NCBI GenBank assembly: GCA_002705995.1
Contig: PAJI01000012.1
Span: forward strand, 117,988-152,365
Source of the DNA: Crocinitomicaceae bacterium
Lineage (GTDB): Bacteria; Bacteroidota; Bacteroidia; Flavobacteriales_G; Salibacteraceae
Reading direction: 5' to 3'
DNA: 34,378 bases
In this document: piece after piece, positions 16,040 through 23,208 of the stretch
Layout: every line of letters begins with the position of its first letter
Position numbering within the stretch: position 1 is the first letter of the stretch
The notes under the pieces: generated by a model
The model's input: only the letters and a program-made list of their open reading frames with translations
Database searches by the model: none
What the model was told of the DNA's origin: nothing
Translations under genes and position numbers: made by a program

Positions 16040-18712
16040 TTACTGATTTTTCTTTTCGTAGTGGGTTTTAATTACTGAATACCAGTTTTTAATTGCCTCT
16101 ACGATTTCTTTAGTGGTATAAGGTTTTGAGATATAATCATTCATGCCTGAATTGAGATATAGAATGCGATCATCATTACCCACATTGGCTGTTACTGCTA
16201 CAATAACCGGATGATGGGGATTGGGAGAAATTTCGCGTAGGCGTTTTGTTGCCGTAATACCATCCATAACCGGCATTTGAACATCCATAAAAATCAAATC
16301 AATATTGTTGGAGCTCCATTTGTTTAATAGTTCCTCTCCATTACCAACAATAATAGGTTCATACCCCAGCTTCTGTAAAATGATAACCAGCAATTCCTGG
16401 TTAATGGCATTGTCTTCCGCAATACAGATTTCCATGGGGTATCTACTGGCTATTTCAGCGGTATTTTCATGAGTGTTTTTTTCCTTTATTTTCTCTGCTC
16501 GTTCATGTGGATTCTGCTTTTCTGCCTTTAACCGAAGTGTAAATGAGAAACGAGATCCCTTGTCAATTTCACTTTCAATAAAGATTTTTCCTCCCATCAT
16601 TTCAGTGAGACTTTGTGAAATAGATAATCCTAACCCTATTCCTCCATATCTTCTGGTAACAGAGCCATCAATTTGGCTAAAAGCGTTGAAAATACGCTCT
16701 TTCATTTCTTTTGAAATACCGATACCGCTATCTACCACAGAAAACTCAATGGTAACAAGCTCTCCGTTAAATGTCTTTTCTCGGTCTTTGACCTCCACAT
16801 TAAGAGAGATACCTCCTTTGTGTGTAAATTTAAATGCGTTGGATAAAAGGTTATTTAGTATTTGCTTGAGCCTAGATGCATCTGTAAAAACAAACTCCGG
16901 TAGATCATCACTTAACTCTAAGTTATAATTCAGGTTCTTTTCCCTTGCTATTGGGTTATACAGTTCATAAACAACCTTCATTAATTGCTTAAGTTCTACC
17001 CTTCTTACCTCTAATTTTAAGTTCGAACTTTCAAGCTTTGAGAAGTCAAGAATATCATTGAGTAAAACAAGAAGGTTTTCACTGCTATTTTTTATTGTTT
17101 CAAGATAAGTGTATTGCGTTTTATCCAATTTTGTTTTGTTCAACAAGTCAGTCATGCCCACAATTGCATTCATTGGGGTTCTGATTTCATGACTTACCGT
17201 TGTTAAAAATTCAGACTTTACTTTAAGAGCTTCTTCAGCATCTAGTTTAGCCATTTTGAGTTCTTCGTTCTGAGCCTCAATTTGGCGATTTTGTTCAACC
17301 AGTGTTTTTGTATGTTTTTTCTTAAGTTGATTTTGCCGAAAGAGTAATCCTGCAATGAAAGCAGCCACCAATAAGCCTATTAAAATAACGTAAAAGAAAA
17401 TGTCATTTTTCTCACGCTCTAAACGCTGAATATTGTTGGTTCTTTTCAACTGATCCATTGTCTGTTGATTGAAATCTGCCTCGTATTTTAACTGCTGTTC
17501 GTTGAGTTTTTGTTGCACCTCAAAACGATGACTATCATCTGACAGTAGCTTTGCCAACTTTAAATAATGATAAGCCTCTTCGTACTTATTCATTAAATAA
17601 TAAGTCCTCGACAATGATTCATAACCATCCAATAGGTATTCTTTTGCTCCTATATCATTCGCTAAGTTTATCGCTTTCTCATACCATACTTTTGCTTCGG
17701 AATATAGCCTTTGGTTGTATTTAAGATTCCCCAAAGCCATGTATATCTTTCCAAGCTCATCATATTTCTGATTTTCTTCTAGAATAGTTACCGCATCACG
17801 AAAATAACGCTCGGCTCTATCGGTCTTTTCGACTTTTACCCACAACTCTCCAAAATGGAAATAGGTTACCCCCAGCCCAATTTCATCCTCTAATTTTTTT
17901 CTGATCTCTACTGAAGCATTCAAATACCTCATGGCCTGATCAATGCTATCAATAGAAAGGTATATTTCTCCAAGGTTATTGTTCAGAACTCCTTGGTAAT
18001 AGTCGTAATGAATTTCTTTGGCGATTTCTAGTGCCATTTTGAAATGGCGAATACTCTCATCTGTTTTACTCAATAATGTAAAATTGAGTGCTATGTTGTT
18101 ATAAGCACCAACCAGCCCCTTCTTATCTTCTAATAGCTTTTTAAGTTCAACTGAAGCTGAGAAATGTTTTAATGCCTCAGTATATTTCCCTTCCATTTGC
18201 TCAAGTAACCCAAGGTTGTTATAAATCTTAGACTCTGTTTTTTGATCTCCAAGATCGTGAGCAATTTTCAATGATTTATTGTAGTAAACTTTAGCCTCTT
18301 CTAATTCTCCTTTGGTTTTATAGATTACTCCTAAAGAGTTAAAAGAACGCCCCATTCTAACTGAGTCATGAGTGGCTTCAGCTATTGTTAAGGACTCCTT
18401 TATATAGAACAATGAGCTGTCTAGATTACCGACATATTTATAAATAACTCCAAGGCGAAAGGCTGATTCGTAAATGAAGGTATTGTCCTTTTCATTCAGT
18501 GCTTTATTGTGGTACAAATGAGCATAGCGTAGCGCTTCATTCAAGTTGATATTTACTGCCTGTTTTGTTATTTGATCGAGCACTTGGAGTTGATCAACTC
18601 CTTTGAGTCGTTGTAATTCATGCTCTAAACTATCAATATTAGAAGTTGCTAAAAGTGAGGAACTTTGAACACAAAAAAGAACAAAAAATAGTATGCGTAA
18701 TAAGTTCTTCAT
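16040..18712 (-). CDS. TPR-sensor hybrid histidine kinase
   Basis: An 890-residue protein. It has a signal peptide (about 1-24), then a long periplasmic array of TPR repeats (about 40-400, e.g. 'AKVYYNKSLKIAHDLGDQ'). One transmembrane helix follows (about 435-458, FFYVILIGLLVAAFIAGLLF), then a short coiled coil. The HisKA domain carries phospho-acceptor His508 in 'SHEIRTPMNA'. The HATPase domain has an N-box ('NNLLSNAFKFT'), 'DSGIGI' and 'GGIGLGLSI'. A C-terminal receiver has Asp810 in 'FMDVQMPVMDG', plus 'AVTAN' and 'ISKPY'. There is no HTH output domain and no partner regulator beside it, so it probably phosphorelays to an unlinked protein. The signal sensed by the TPR domain is unknown. 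ATG 18712 is used rather than TTG 18715. Confidence 0.92.
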   Translation of the reverse strand: MKNLLRILFFVLFCVQSSSLLATSNIDSLEHELQRLKGVDQLQVLDQITKQAVNINLNEALRYAHLYHNKALNEKDNTFIYESAFRLGVIYKYVGNLDSSLFYIKESLTIAEATHDSVRMGRSFNSLGVIYKTKGELEEAKVYYNKSLKIAHDLGDQKTESKIYNNLGLLEQMEGKYTEALKHFSASVELKKLLEDKKGLVGAYNNIALNFTLLSKTDESIRHFKMALEIAKEIHYDYYQGVLNNNLGEIYLSIDSIDQAMRYLNASVEIRKKLEDEIGLGVTYFHFGELWVKVEKTDRAERYFRDAVTILEENQKYDELGKIYMALGNLKYNQRLYSEAKVWYEKAINLANDIGAKEYLLDGYESLSRTYYLMNKYEEAYHYLKLAKLLSDDSHRFEVQQKLNEQQLKYEADFNQQTMDQLKRTNNIQRLEREKNDIFFYVILIGLLVAAFIAGLLFRQNQLKKKHTKTLVEQNRQIEAQNEELKMAKLDAEEALKVKSEFLTTVSHEIRTPMNAIVGMTDLLNKTKLDKTQYTYLETIKNSSENLLVLLNDILDFSKLESSNLKLEVRRVELKQLMKVVYELYNPIAREKNLNYNLELSDDLPEFVFTDASRLKQILNNLLSNAFKFTHKGGISLNVEVKDREKTFNGELVTIEFSVVDSGIGISKEMKERIFNAFSQIDGSVTRRYGGIGLGLSISQSLTEMMGGKIFIESEIDKGSRFSFTLRLKAEKQNPHERAEKIKEKNTHENTAEIASRYPMEICIAEDNAINQELLVIILQKLGYEPIIVGNGEELLNKWSSNNIDLIFMDVQMPVMDGITATKRLREISPNPHHPVIVAVTANVGNDDRILYLNSGMNDYISKPYTTKEIVEAIKNWYSVIKTHYEKKNQ

Positions 18713-18753
18713 CAACTAACTATATTCACTATCGTGTAATCTCTAAGGAGATT

Positions 18754-18761
18754 CAAAGTAA
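18754..18761 (-). promoter_or_regulatory. Possible -7 promoter element for the hybrid kinase
   Basis: On the minus strand, 18761 to 18754 reads TTACTTTG, one mismatch from TAnnTTTG, 41 nt upstream of the kinase ATG. No proper -33 element is seen. The rest of the 18713-18833 gap is AT-rich with no other feature I can name. Confidence 0.3.
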
Positions 18762-18833
18762 CTATTTTTTATGGCAATTTATACATGTGAAATATTTTCA
18801 ACATTGATTTTTACAGTTGCGAGACATGTGAAA

Positions 18834-18872
18834 AAAAGAAAGGCTCTGATTGGTAATCAGAGCCTTTCTTTT
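18834..18872 (-). terminator. Strong rho-independent terminator after the thioredoxin/DUF6952 unit
   Basis: An 18 bp perfect inverted repeat (18834-18851 with 18855-18872) surrounds a GGT loop. The GC-rich core is GGCTCTGATT/AATCAGAGCC. On the minus strand it ends in a T-run (the A-run at 18831-18837 on the plus strand). It lies just after the DUF6952 stop at 18885 and insulates the kinase gene from that operon. T-richness on both sides means it could act bidirectionally. Confidence 0.9.
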
Positions 18873-18884
18873 AAATGATTTTAT

Positions 18885-19127
18885 TTAGCTAATAGAATTA
18901 CGGACTTTAACCGTGTAATTCCTTACTGCTTTTCCTATTGGAATATCTTCTTTTTCCATTTCTTGTTTGATCCAGATTGCAGCCATTATGTGCGTTAACT
19001 GCTCTCCTTCATCATTGCCATCTACATCTATTTCGATGGGTTGTTCTTCAAGCAATGCTGCTTCGGCATTTTGCAATTGCTCTAATGAATATTCTTCTAC
19101 TATTCTTCTAATTACAGGAATTTGCAT
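18885..19127 (-). CDS. Small acidic protein, DUF6952-like
   Basis: An 80-residue soluble acidic protein: 'MQIPVIRRIVEEYS', a helix 'LEQLQNAEAALLEEQ', a short strand region 'IEIDVDGNDEGEQLTHIM', and a C-terminal helix ending 'VRNSIS'. It contains no Cys or signal peptide. I recall this as the Bacteroidota family DUF6952, whose function is unknown and which commonly sits next to a thioredoxin gene. Here it starts 3 nt after the thioredoxin stop codon, which indicates tight co-expression. A helper role in redox homeostasis is inferred from context only. The small size and the strong terminator just downstream support a real gene. Confidence 0.8.
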   Translation of the reverse strand: MQIPVIRRIVEEYSLEQLQNAEAALLEEQPIEIDVDGNDEGEQLTHIMAAIWIKQEMEKEDIPIGKAVRNYTVKVRNSIS

Positions 19128-19130
19128 CGC

Positions 19131-19448
19131 TTAACTTAAATTTTCTAACATTGAAACTAATGCATCCTCTTTTGATGTTGCTTTAGCATCTACTAATTCA
19201 CCGTTTTTAAACGTAGCAATAAATGGTAGATTATCTACTCCTGCTTTCTTACGAGCAATTTCATTATGCTCTGCATCAACGTCTAAAAATTTCACATTTT
19301 CAAAACGCTCATCGTTAGATACTCTTCTATATTTTGGTGCAAACAATTTACACGATCCGCACCATCCTGCGAAGTATTTTACGACTACTTTCTCATTACT
19401 AGATAAGATTTCTTCAAATTCTTTATCAGTTGTTAGTTCTACTGCCAT
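19131..19448 (-). CDS. Thioredoxin-family protein (WCGSC active site)
   Basis: A 105-residue cytoplasmic thioredoxin fold. The active site is W29-C30-G31-S32-C33, with Ser in place of the usual Pro of WCGPC. The cis-proline is Pro75 ('NLPFIATFKNGE'), and 'FLDVDAEHNE' is in the expected place. The changed dipeptide should alter redox potential compared with classical TrxA, so I do not assign the symbol trxA. It lacks a signal peptide. It is the first gene of a two-gene unit with the DUF6952-like gene and has a good promoter 17 nt upstream. Confidence 0.9.
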   Translation of the reverse strand: MAVELTTDKEFEEILSSNEKVVVKYFAGWCGSCKLFAPKYRRVSNDERFENVKFLDVDAEHNEIARKKAGVDNLPFIATFKNGELVDAKATSKEDALVSMLENLS

Positions 19449-19465
19449 AGCTTATAAATTTTATT

Positions 19466-19473
19466 CAAAATTA
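19466..19473 (-). promoter_or_regulatory. -7 promoter element TAATTTTG for the thioredoxin unit
   Basis: The minus strand 19473 to 19466 reads TAATTTTG, a perfect TAnnTTTG, 17 nt before the ATG at 19448. About 20 nt further upstream the strand reads GTTTCAAA, a poor -33. The rest of the 19474-19580 gap to mazG shows nothing I can name. Confidence 0.5.
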
Positions 19474-19580
19474 GATTGAAGTCACTGGTTTTGAAACTAT
19501 TCATTGAAGTTTTCAATAATGCTCTAATAACCAATAGTTATAATCTTTAAGTTGTAGTATTAATAGATCACAATTCAATA

Positions 19581-20363
19581 CTAAAGTTCTTTGGCTTGAT
19601 TCCAAAGTGCTTCCATCTCATTCAGTGTCATATCATGGATTGCTTTTCCTTGCTTTTTGGCACCTTCTTCTAAATATTGAAAACGCTTAATGAATTTTTT
19701 ATTGGTCCGTTCAAGAGCATCTTCCGGATTTACACCAATAAAGCGGGCATAGTTGATCATGCTAAATAAAACATCTCCGAATTCTGATTCCACTTTTTCA
19801 TGAGGGGCATTTTCATTGAGTTCATGTTTCAACTCTCCAATCTCCTCTTGTACCTTATCCCAAACCTGATCTGCATTGTCCCAATCAAATCCTACGCCTT
19901 TGGCTTTCTCTTGAATTCTGTTGGCTTTTACCATTGCCGGTAAAGATTTTGGCACTCCTTGTAAAACAGATTTTTTACCCGATTTTAATTTGAGTTGCTC
20001 CCAGTTTTGTTTGACTTCCTCCTCTGTCTCTGCTTTTACATCTCCATAGATATGCGGATGACGGTAAATCAATTTCTCGCAAATAGCATTTAACACATCA
20101 GCCACATCAAAAGCACCTTTTTCATTTCCTATTTTACTATAGAAAACCATGTGCAATAATATATCACCAAGCTCACCTTTAATCTCATCCAGATCATTAT
20201 CCAAAATAGCATCAGACAGCTCATAAGTTTCTTCAATGGTTAAATAGCGTAAAGATGCTAAGGTTTGCTTTTTATCCCATGGACATTTCTCGCGTAAATC
20301 GTCCATAATATCTAACAAACGACCAAAGGCTTTTAACTGATCTTCTCTTGAATTATCTGGCAT
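19581..20363 (-). CDS. mazG: Nucleoside triphosphate pyrophosphohydrolase MazG
   Basis: A 260-residue all-alpha NTP pyrophosphohydrolase that cleaves NTPs/dNTPs to NMP and PPi, a house-cleaning and stringent-response modulating enzyme. Tandem MazG domains are visible. The first has 'CPWDKKQTLASLRYLTIEETYEL' metal ligands (EExxE) followed by 'EIKGELGDILLH'. The second has 'EEIGELKHEL' followed by 'ESEFGDVLFSMIN'. Length is near that of the E. coli protein (263 aa). Two in-frame ATGs exist (20390 and 20363). The second is chosen because a perfect TAACTTTG promoter element lies between them at 20386-20379 and the family usually begins at that point. Confidence 0.92.
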   Translation of the reverse strand: MPDNSREDQLKAFGRLLDIMDDLREKCPWDKKQTLASLRYLTIEETYELSDAILDNDLDEIKGELGDILLHMVFYSKIGNEKGAFDVADVLNAICEKLIYRHPHIYGDVKAETEEEVKQNWEQLKLKSGKKSVLQGVPKSLPAMVKANRIQEKAKGVGFDWDNADQVWDKVQEEIGELKHELNENAPHEKVESEFGDVLFSMINYARFIGVNPEDALERTNKKFIKRFQYLEEGAKKQGKAIHDMTLNEMEALWNQAKEL

Positions 20364-20378
20364 AACACATCGTTTTTG

Positions 20379-20386
20379 CAAAGTTA
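20379..20386 (-). promoter_or_regulatory. -7 promoter element TAACTTTG for mazG
   Basis: The minus strand 20386 to 20379 is TAACTTTG, a perfect consensus ending 15 nt before the ATG at 20363. It overlaps the coding sequence that would be implied by the upstream ATG at 20390, and so favours the shorter protein. No -33 element is evident; a short inverted repeat (20392-20410) occupies that area. Confidence 0.55.
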
Positions 20387-20391
20387 GCATT

Positions 20392-20410
20392 AACCCACTC
20401 CTACTGGGTT
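20392..20410 (-). terminator. Weak hairpin between the membrane-protein gene and mazG
   Basis: AACCCA (20392-20397) can pair with TGGGTT (20405-20410) around a 7 nt loop, 10 nt after the stop codon of the upstream GT-like gene. There is no T-run behind it on the minus strand, so it is at best a weak terminator or pause site. Confidence 0.3.
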
Positions 20411-20420
20411 TAAAAGGAAG

Positions 20421-21773
20421 TTATCTTCTTTGAAACAGATAGACAGCAAAATTATCCTCATCTCCAAAATGAGCCATTTCTTCCCAATGGTTATCGGTTT
20501 TAATTTCACCTAACTGTAAAGCACCTTCTTGTGGAGAAAAATGATTGTCCCAAATAAGTAAATCTCCAATTTGTAATTCATTTTCTTCTGGGAGTCTCTC
20601 TTTGCAATATTCACCTGAAAAAGGATCATAGTTCAATTTTACAGGGACATAAGGATGATAATAATAGACTTTTTCATACGTCAGATTTTGCTCTAAATAA
20701 TCTAAAGACGCATCCAATGTAAGTTGTTGTTGTGTGGGCTCAACCGGTTGACGACTACTGGTCGCAAACTGAATAGATACCCAAACGATAAAGACAATGA
20801 AAGGCATTAATCTAATTCTATCAGGAAGCCACTTTGAAAAATAATTCAATGCATATTCATTATTTAGTGCCAGAATTGGAGCAATCACGATCATAACACG
20901 AGTTAGTCCCGCACTGGCTCCAGCTCCCAGTCCAAACAACAGAGAATGAAATAAAAAATAAACAACCGGAAAGATGATCAATACCAGCTTTTTCTCCCAA
21001 GTATTATACTCCCTTTTGAAAAGACCTATTCCCCATCCTAATAAGCTAAAGATCAAAACAGGAAGTCCAAAAATCATGTCGGATTTTTGCAAAAAGTGTA
21101 AGAAACTTCCTGACTCATAATTTGAGACAACACTATAAGGCATTTTCGTAATGAACCAGAGAAAATCTCCTTCGTGAAAAAAAGCTCCCAAGATGTTGAC
21201 GAAGATGCCTACCAACAAAACAATTCCAATTGGTTTCCATTGCTTTTGAACACTCCATAAGAGCAAAAGAAGCGGTAAAAACAAAATACCTTCTGTTCTT
21301 ATAAATGGAAGCAGCACTAATACAATAGCTGCCATTCCATTTCTTCTCATCAATACTAAGTAAACTACAGAAGTAAGAAATAATGTAAAAAGCGGCTCCG
21401 TCAACCCACTGATGTGCAAGGCTGAAAAGTAGGGAATCAATAAAAGTCCAAATGCGGAAAATCCTCCTGTCTGAGGAAATAGTTTTTTAGCACTCAAGTA
21501 CACGAATAAAGCACTTAGAATACCGCAGAATACGTTGAATAGTTTTAAAAAAAACAATCCGTTTTGTGAGAAAGGAGAAGATAGAATAGTAAATACGGGT
21601 TTTCCCCAATGATCGAAAAACAGATTAAAATGTTTCCAACTGTATTTAGAAATTAAGAAATGAACATAACTGTCGCCACCTCCCATTGTACCGGTCGAAA
21701 TCCATAAATAGTACAATGTTAGTAGCACACTACTGATCAAAAAAACAAGAGGTAACCTGTATTTGTTAATCAT
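20421..21773 (-). CDS. Multi-spanning membrane protein, GT-C glycosyltransferase-like
   Basis: A 450-residue inner-membrane protein with about ten hydrophobic helices followed by a soluble C-terminal domain of about 100 residues. The first loop after TM1 has 'TMGGGDSYVHF' with Asp34, the place of the catalytic acid in GT-C fold enzymes, and 'GLTEPLF' occurs further on, as in other mannosyltransferase-type proteins. It therefore probably transfers a sugar from a lipid-linked donor to a periplasmic acceptor. The acceptor cannot be read from the sequence. ATG 21773 is preferred over TTG 21788. It is divergent from the nqrM-like gene and followed by mazG after a weak hairpin. Confidence 0.75.
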   Translation of the reverse strand: MINKYRLPLVFLISSVLLTLYYLWISTGTMGGGDSYVHFLISKYSWKHFNLFFDHWGKPVFTILSSPFSQNGLFFLKLFNVFCGILSALFVYLSAKKLFPQTGGFSAFGLLLIPYFSALHISGLTEPLFTLFLTSVVYLVLMRRNGMAAIVLVLLPFIRTEGILFLPLLLLLWSVQKQWKPIGIVLLVGIFVNILGAFFHEGDFLWFITKMPYSVVSNYESGSFLHFLQKSDMIFGLPVLIFSLLGWGIGLFKREYNTWEKKLVLIIFPVVYFLFHSLLFGLGAGASAGLTRVMIVIAPILALNNEYALNYFSKWLPDRIRLMPFIVFIVWVSIQFATSSRQPVEPTQQQLTLDASLDYLEQNLTYEKVYYYHPYVPVKLNYDPFSGEYCKERLPEENELQIGDLLIWDNHFSPQEGALQLGEIKTDNHWEEMAHFGDEDNFAVYLFQRR

Positions 21774-21820
21774 ACGATAATGATACAAACAAAAGTGCTG
21801 TATCGAATCTCTTAATTTGA

Positions 21821-21828
21821 TAAATTTG
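21821..21828 (+). promoter_or_regulatory. -7 promoter element TAAATTTG for the nqrM-like gene
   Basis: A perfect TAnnTTTG ends 4 nt before the ATG at 21833, which predicts a leaderless transcript. A second near-match, TTAATTTG, lies just upstream at 21812-21819. No clear -33 element. Confidence 0.6.
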
Positions 21829-21832
21829 CACC

Positions 21833-22051
21833 ATGAATTGGACAGGAGTACTAGTAGCGATTGGATTATTGGCCTTGGCTTTTGCCGGAATTGCCATTAA
21901 GATTTTAGTAAAAAAAGACGGAGAGTTTTCCGGTACATGCGCGAGCAATAGCCCGTTTTTGAACCCTGAAGGAGAATCTTGTAGTTTTTGTGGCGCTCTT
22001 CCAGGAGACCGTTGTAAAAGTGAAAACGACAGCGATAAAGCTGCCACTTAA
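21833..22051 (+). CDS. nqrM: Putative Na+-NQR maturation factor NqrM (four-cysteine membrane protein)
   Basis: A 72-residue protein with one N-terminal transmembrane helix (about 5-26, LVAIGLLALAFAGIAIKILV), then a Cys-rich tail C-x13-C-x2-C-x7-C ('GTCASNSPF', 'SCSFCG', 'DRCKS'). NqrM proteins (DUF539) are of the same size and order, one helix followed by conserved cysteines, and are needed to deliver iron to the NqrD/NqrE centre. Its position beside apbE and the nqr operon supports this reading. It is transcribed towards apbE, with its stop only 9 bp from the apbE stop. Assignment is by layout and context, since overall identity to proteobacterial NqrM looks low. Confidence 0.72.
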   Translation: MNWTGVLVAIGLLALAFAGIAIKILVKKDGEFSGTCASNSPFLNPEGESCSFCGALPGDRCKSENDSDKAAT

Positions 22052-22060
22052 TTTTGCCCT

Positions 22061-23134
22061 TTACTCACTTAATTCTTCAATCTTCTTTTTCAGCGATTCA
22101 GTAATGTAAGTTTCATAGCTCTCATTTTCTGCTGCTGAAATAAGATATACCTCAAGCCCAAGGTCTTTGTGGCTTTCTAAGAATTTTATTGCCCTTTCTG
22201 TTCCCATAACCATAAAAGCAGTAGCAAAAGCATCAGCTTTCCAGCATTCGTCTGCAAGAACAGTAGCACTTAACAAATTATGCTTTACAGGATAGCCAGT
22301 CTTTGGGTCAAGTGTATGCGCATATTTCTCGCCATCTTTCACGTAAAACTTGCGGTAATTTCCACTTGTAGCTACAGCTTCATTTTTAACCTCTACAATT
22401 GCACTTAATTTTCGCTCTTCTGCATTTTCAACGGGCTTATCAATACCAACTTTCCAAAAAACTCCACTTGGTTTAGTCCCCTTGGCTTTCATCTCTCCAC
22501 CAACTTCAATAAGGTAACTATCCACATTTTTTAGGTCAAAATAATTCCCCAATACATCAACCGAATAGCCCTGAGCAATTGCATTAAAATCAAACTGAAT
22601 ACCCTTCTTGGCTTTTACAAGAATGCGTTTAGGATCTATTGTATTTCGATCATCGAAACGAGTTAGGCGAATATTGTCGTACGAAAGCCCTACATATTGC
22701 ATCAAGGAATCAATTTTCTCAGGAGTAATTTCATCGCGATTCTTAAACCCAAAACCCCAAGCATTCACCAAAGGTCCAACCGTAGGATCAAAAGCTCCTT
22801 CAGTTACGTTATACACTTCACGAGAATACCTTACCATATCAGTGAAATAGCCATTGTAATCTTCAAATACTATTTCAGTAGAGTCTGAGTTGTTTAATGT
22901 ACTAATCAACGAAGCTGGTTCCCAAGTTGAAAGCGACAGATCAATATCAGCTAAAATTGAATCCACTTCGTGTTTCGTAATTGTATCTGATTTAGGGTAA
23001 TATACAATGGAATAGGTTGTGCCTTGAGCTTCCCCTTGAATTGTCAACTTTTGTTCATCCTCTTTATTCTGCTGAGTCTGTTGTTGGCATGAAACAAGTC
23101 CTATAATTGCGATCAGGTAAACTAGTTTTTTCAT
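22061..23134 (-). CDS. apbE: FAD:protein FMN transferase ApbE (lipoprotein)
   Basis: A 357-residue periplasmic flavin transferase that attaches FMN from FAD to a Thr in its targets, here presumably NqrB and NqrC. It has a lipoprotein signal peptide (MKKLVYLIAIIGLVSC, Cys16). Family motifs visible are 'GTTYSIVY' early, 'EGAFDPTVGPLVNAWGFG', 'FNAIAQGYSVD', 'YLIEVGGEMKAKG', 'ATSGNYRKFY' and the metal-site region 'HTLDPKTGYPV' with 'ADAFATAFMVMG'. ATG 23134 begins the signal peptide; longer in-frame starts run into the upstream terminator. It follows nqrF, but a hairpin terminator at 23157-23183 lies between them and I see no separate promoter, so it may depend on read-through. Confidence 0.94.
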   Translation of the reverse strand: MKKLVYLIAIIGLVSCQQQTQQNKEDEQKLTIQGEAQGTTYSIVYYPKSDTITKHEVDSILADIDLSLSTWEPASLISTLNNSDSTEIVFEDYNGYFTDMVRYSREVYNVTEGAFDPTVGPLVNAWGFGFKNRDEITPEKIDSLMQYVGLSYDNIRLTRFDDRNTIDPKRILVKAKKGIQFDFNAIAQGYSVDVLGNYFDLKNVDSYLIEVGGEMKAKGTKPSGVFWKVGIDKPVENAEERKLSAIVEVKNEAVATSGNYRKFYVKDGEKYAHTLDPKTGYPVKHNLLSATVLADECWKADAFATAFMVMGTERAIKFLESHKDLGLEVYLISAAENESYETYITESLKKKIEELSE

Positions 23135-23156
23135 CACTTTATCAATGCTTTTAATC

Positions 23157-23183
23157 AAAAAACCCCGATCCAATGGATCGGGG
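23157..23183 (-). terminator. Rho-independent terminator after nqrF
   Basis: CCCCGATCC (23163-23171) and GGATCGGGG (23175-23183) form a perfect 9 bp GC-rich stem with an AAT loop, followed on the minus strand by TTTTTT (23162-23157). It lies 25 nt after the nqrF stop and 22 nt before the apbE start, so it should end or attenuate the nqrABCDEF transcript before apbE. Confidence 0.88.
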
Positions 23184-23208
23184 TAAGTATAATGCAATTC
23201 TATATTGA

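Noticed and set aside
16473-16928. 151-codon plus-strand ORF inside the hybrid kinase
   Set aside because: It lies entirely antisense to the HATPase domain, whose motifs are intact, so it is a shadow reading frame.
19501-19520. Short inverted repeat (ATTGAA/TTCAAT) after mazG as a terminator
   Set aside because: Only a six-pair AT stem with no T-run on either strand. Too weak to call.
21766-22047. 93-codon minus-strand ORF opposite the nqrM-like gene
   Set aside because: It is antisense to a gene with a clear promoter, transmembrane helix and four-Cys motif, and overlaps the start of the GT-like gene. Its translation shows no family features.
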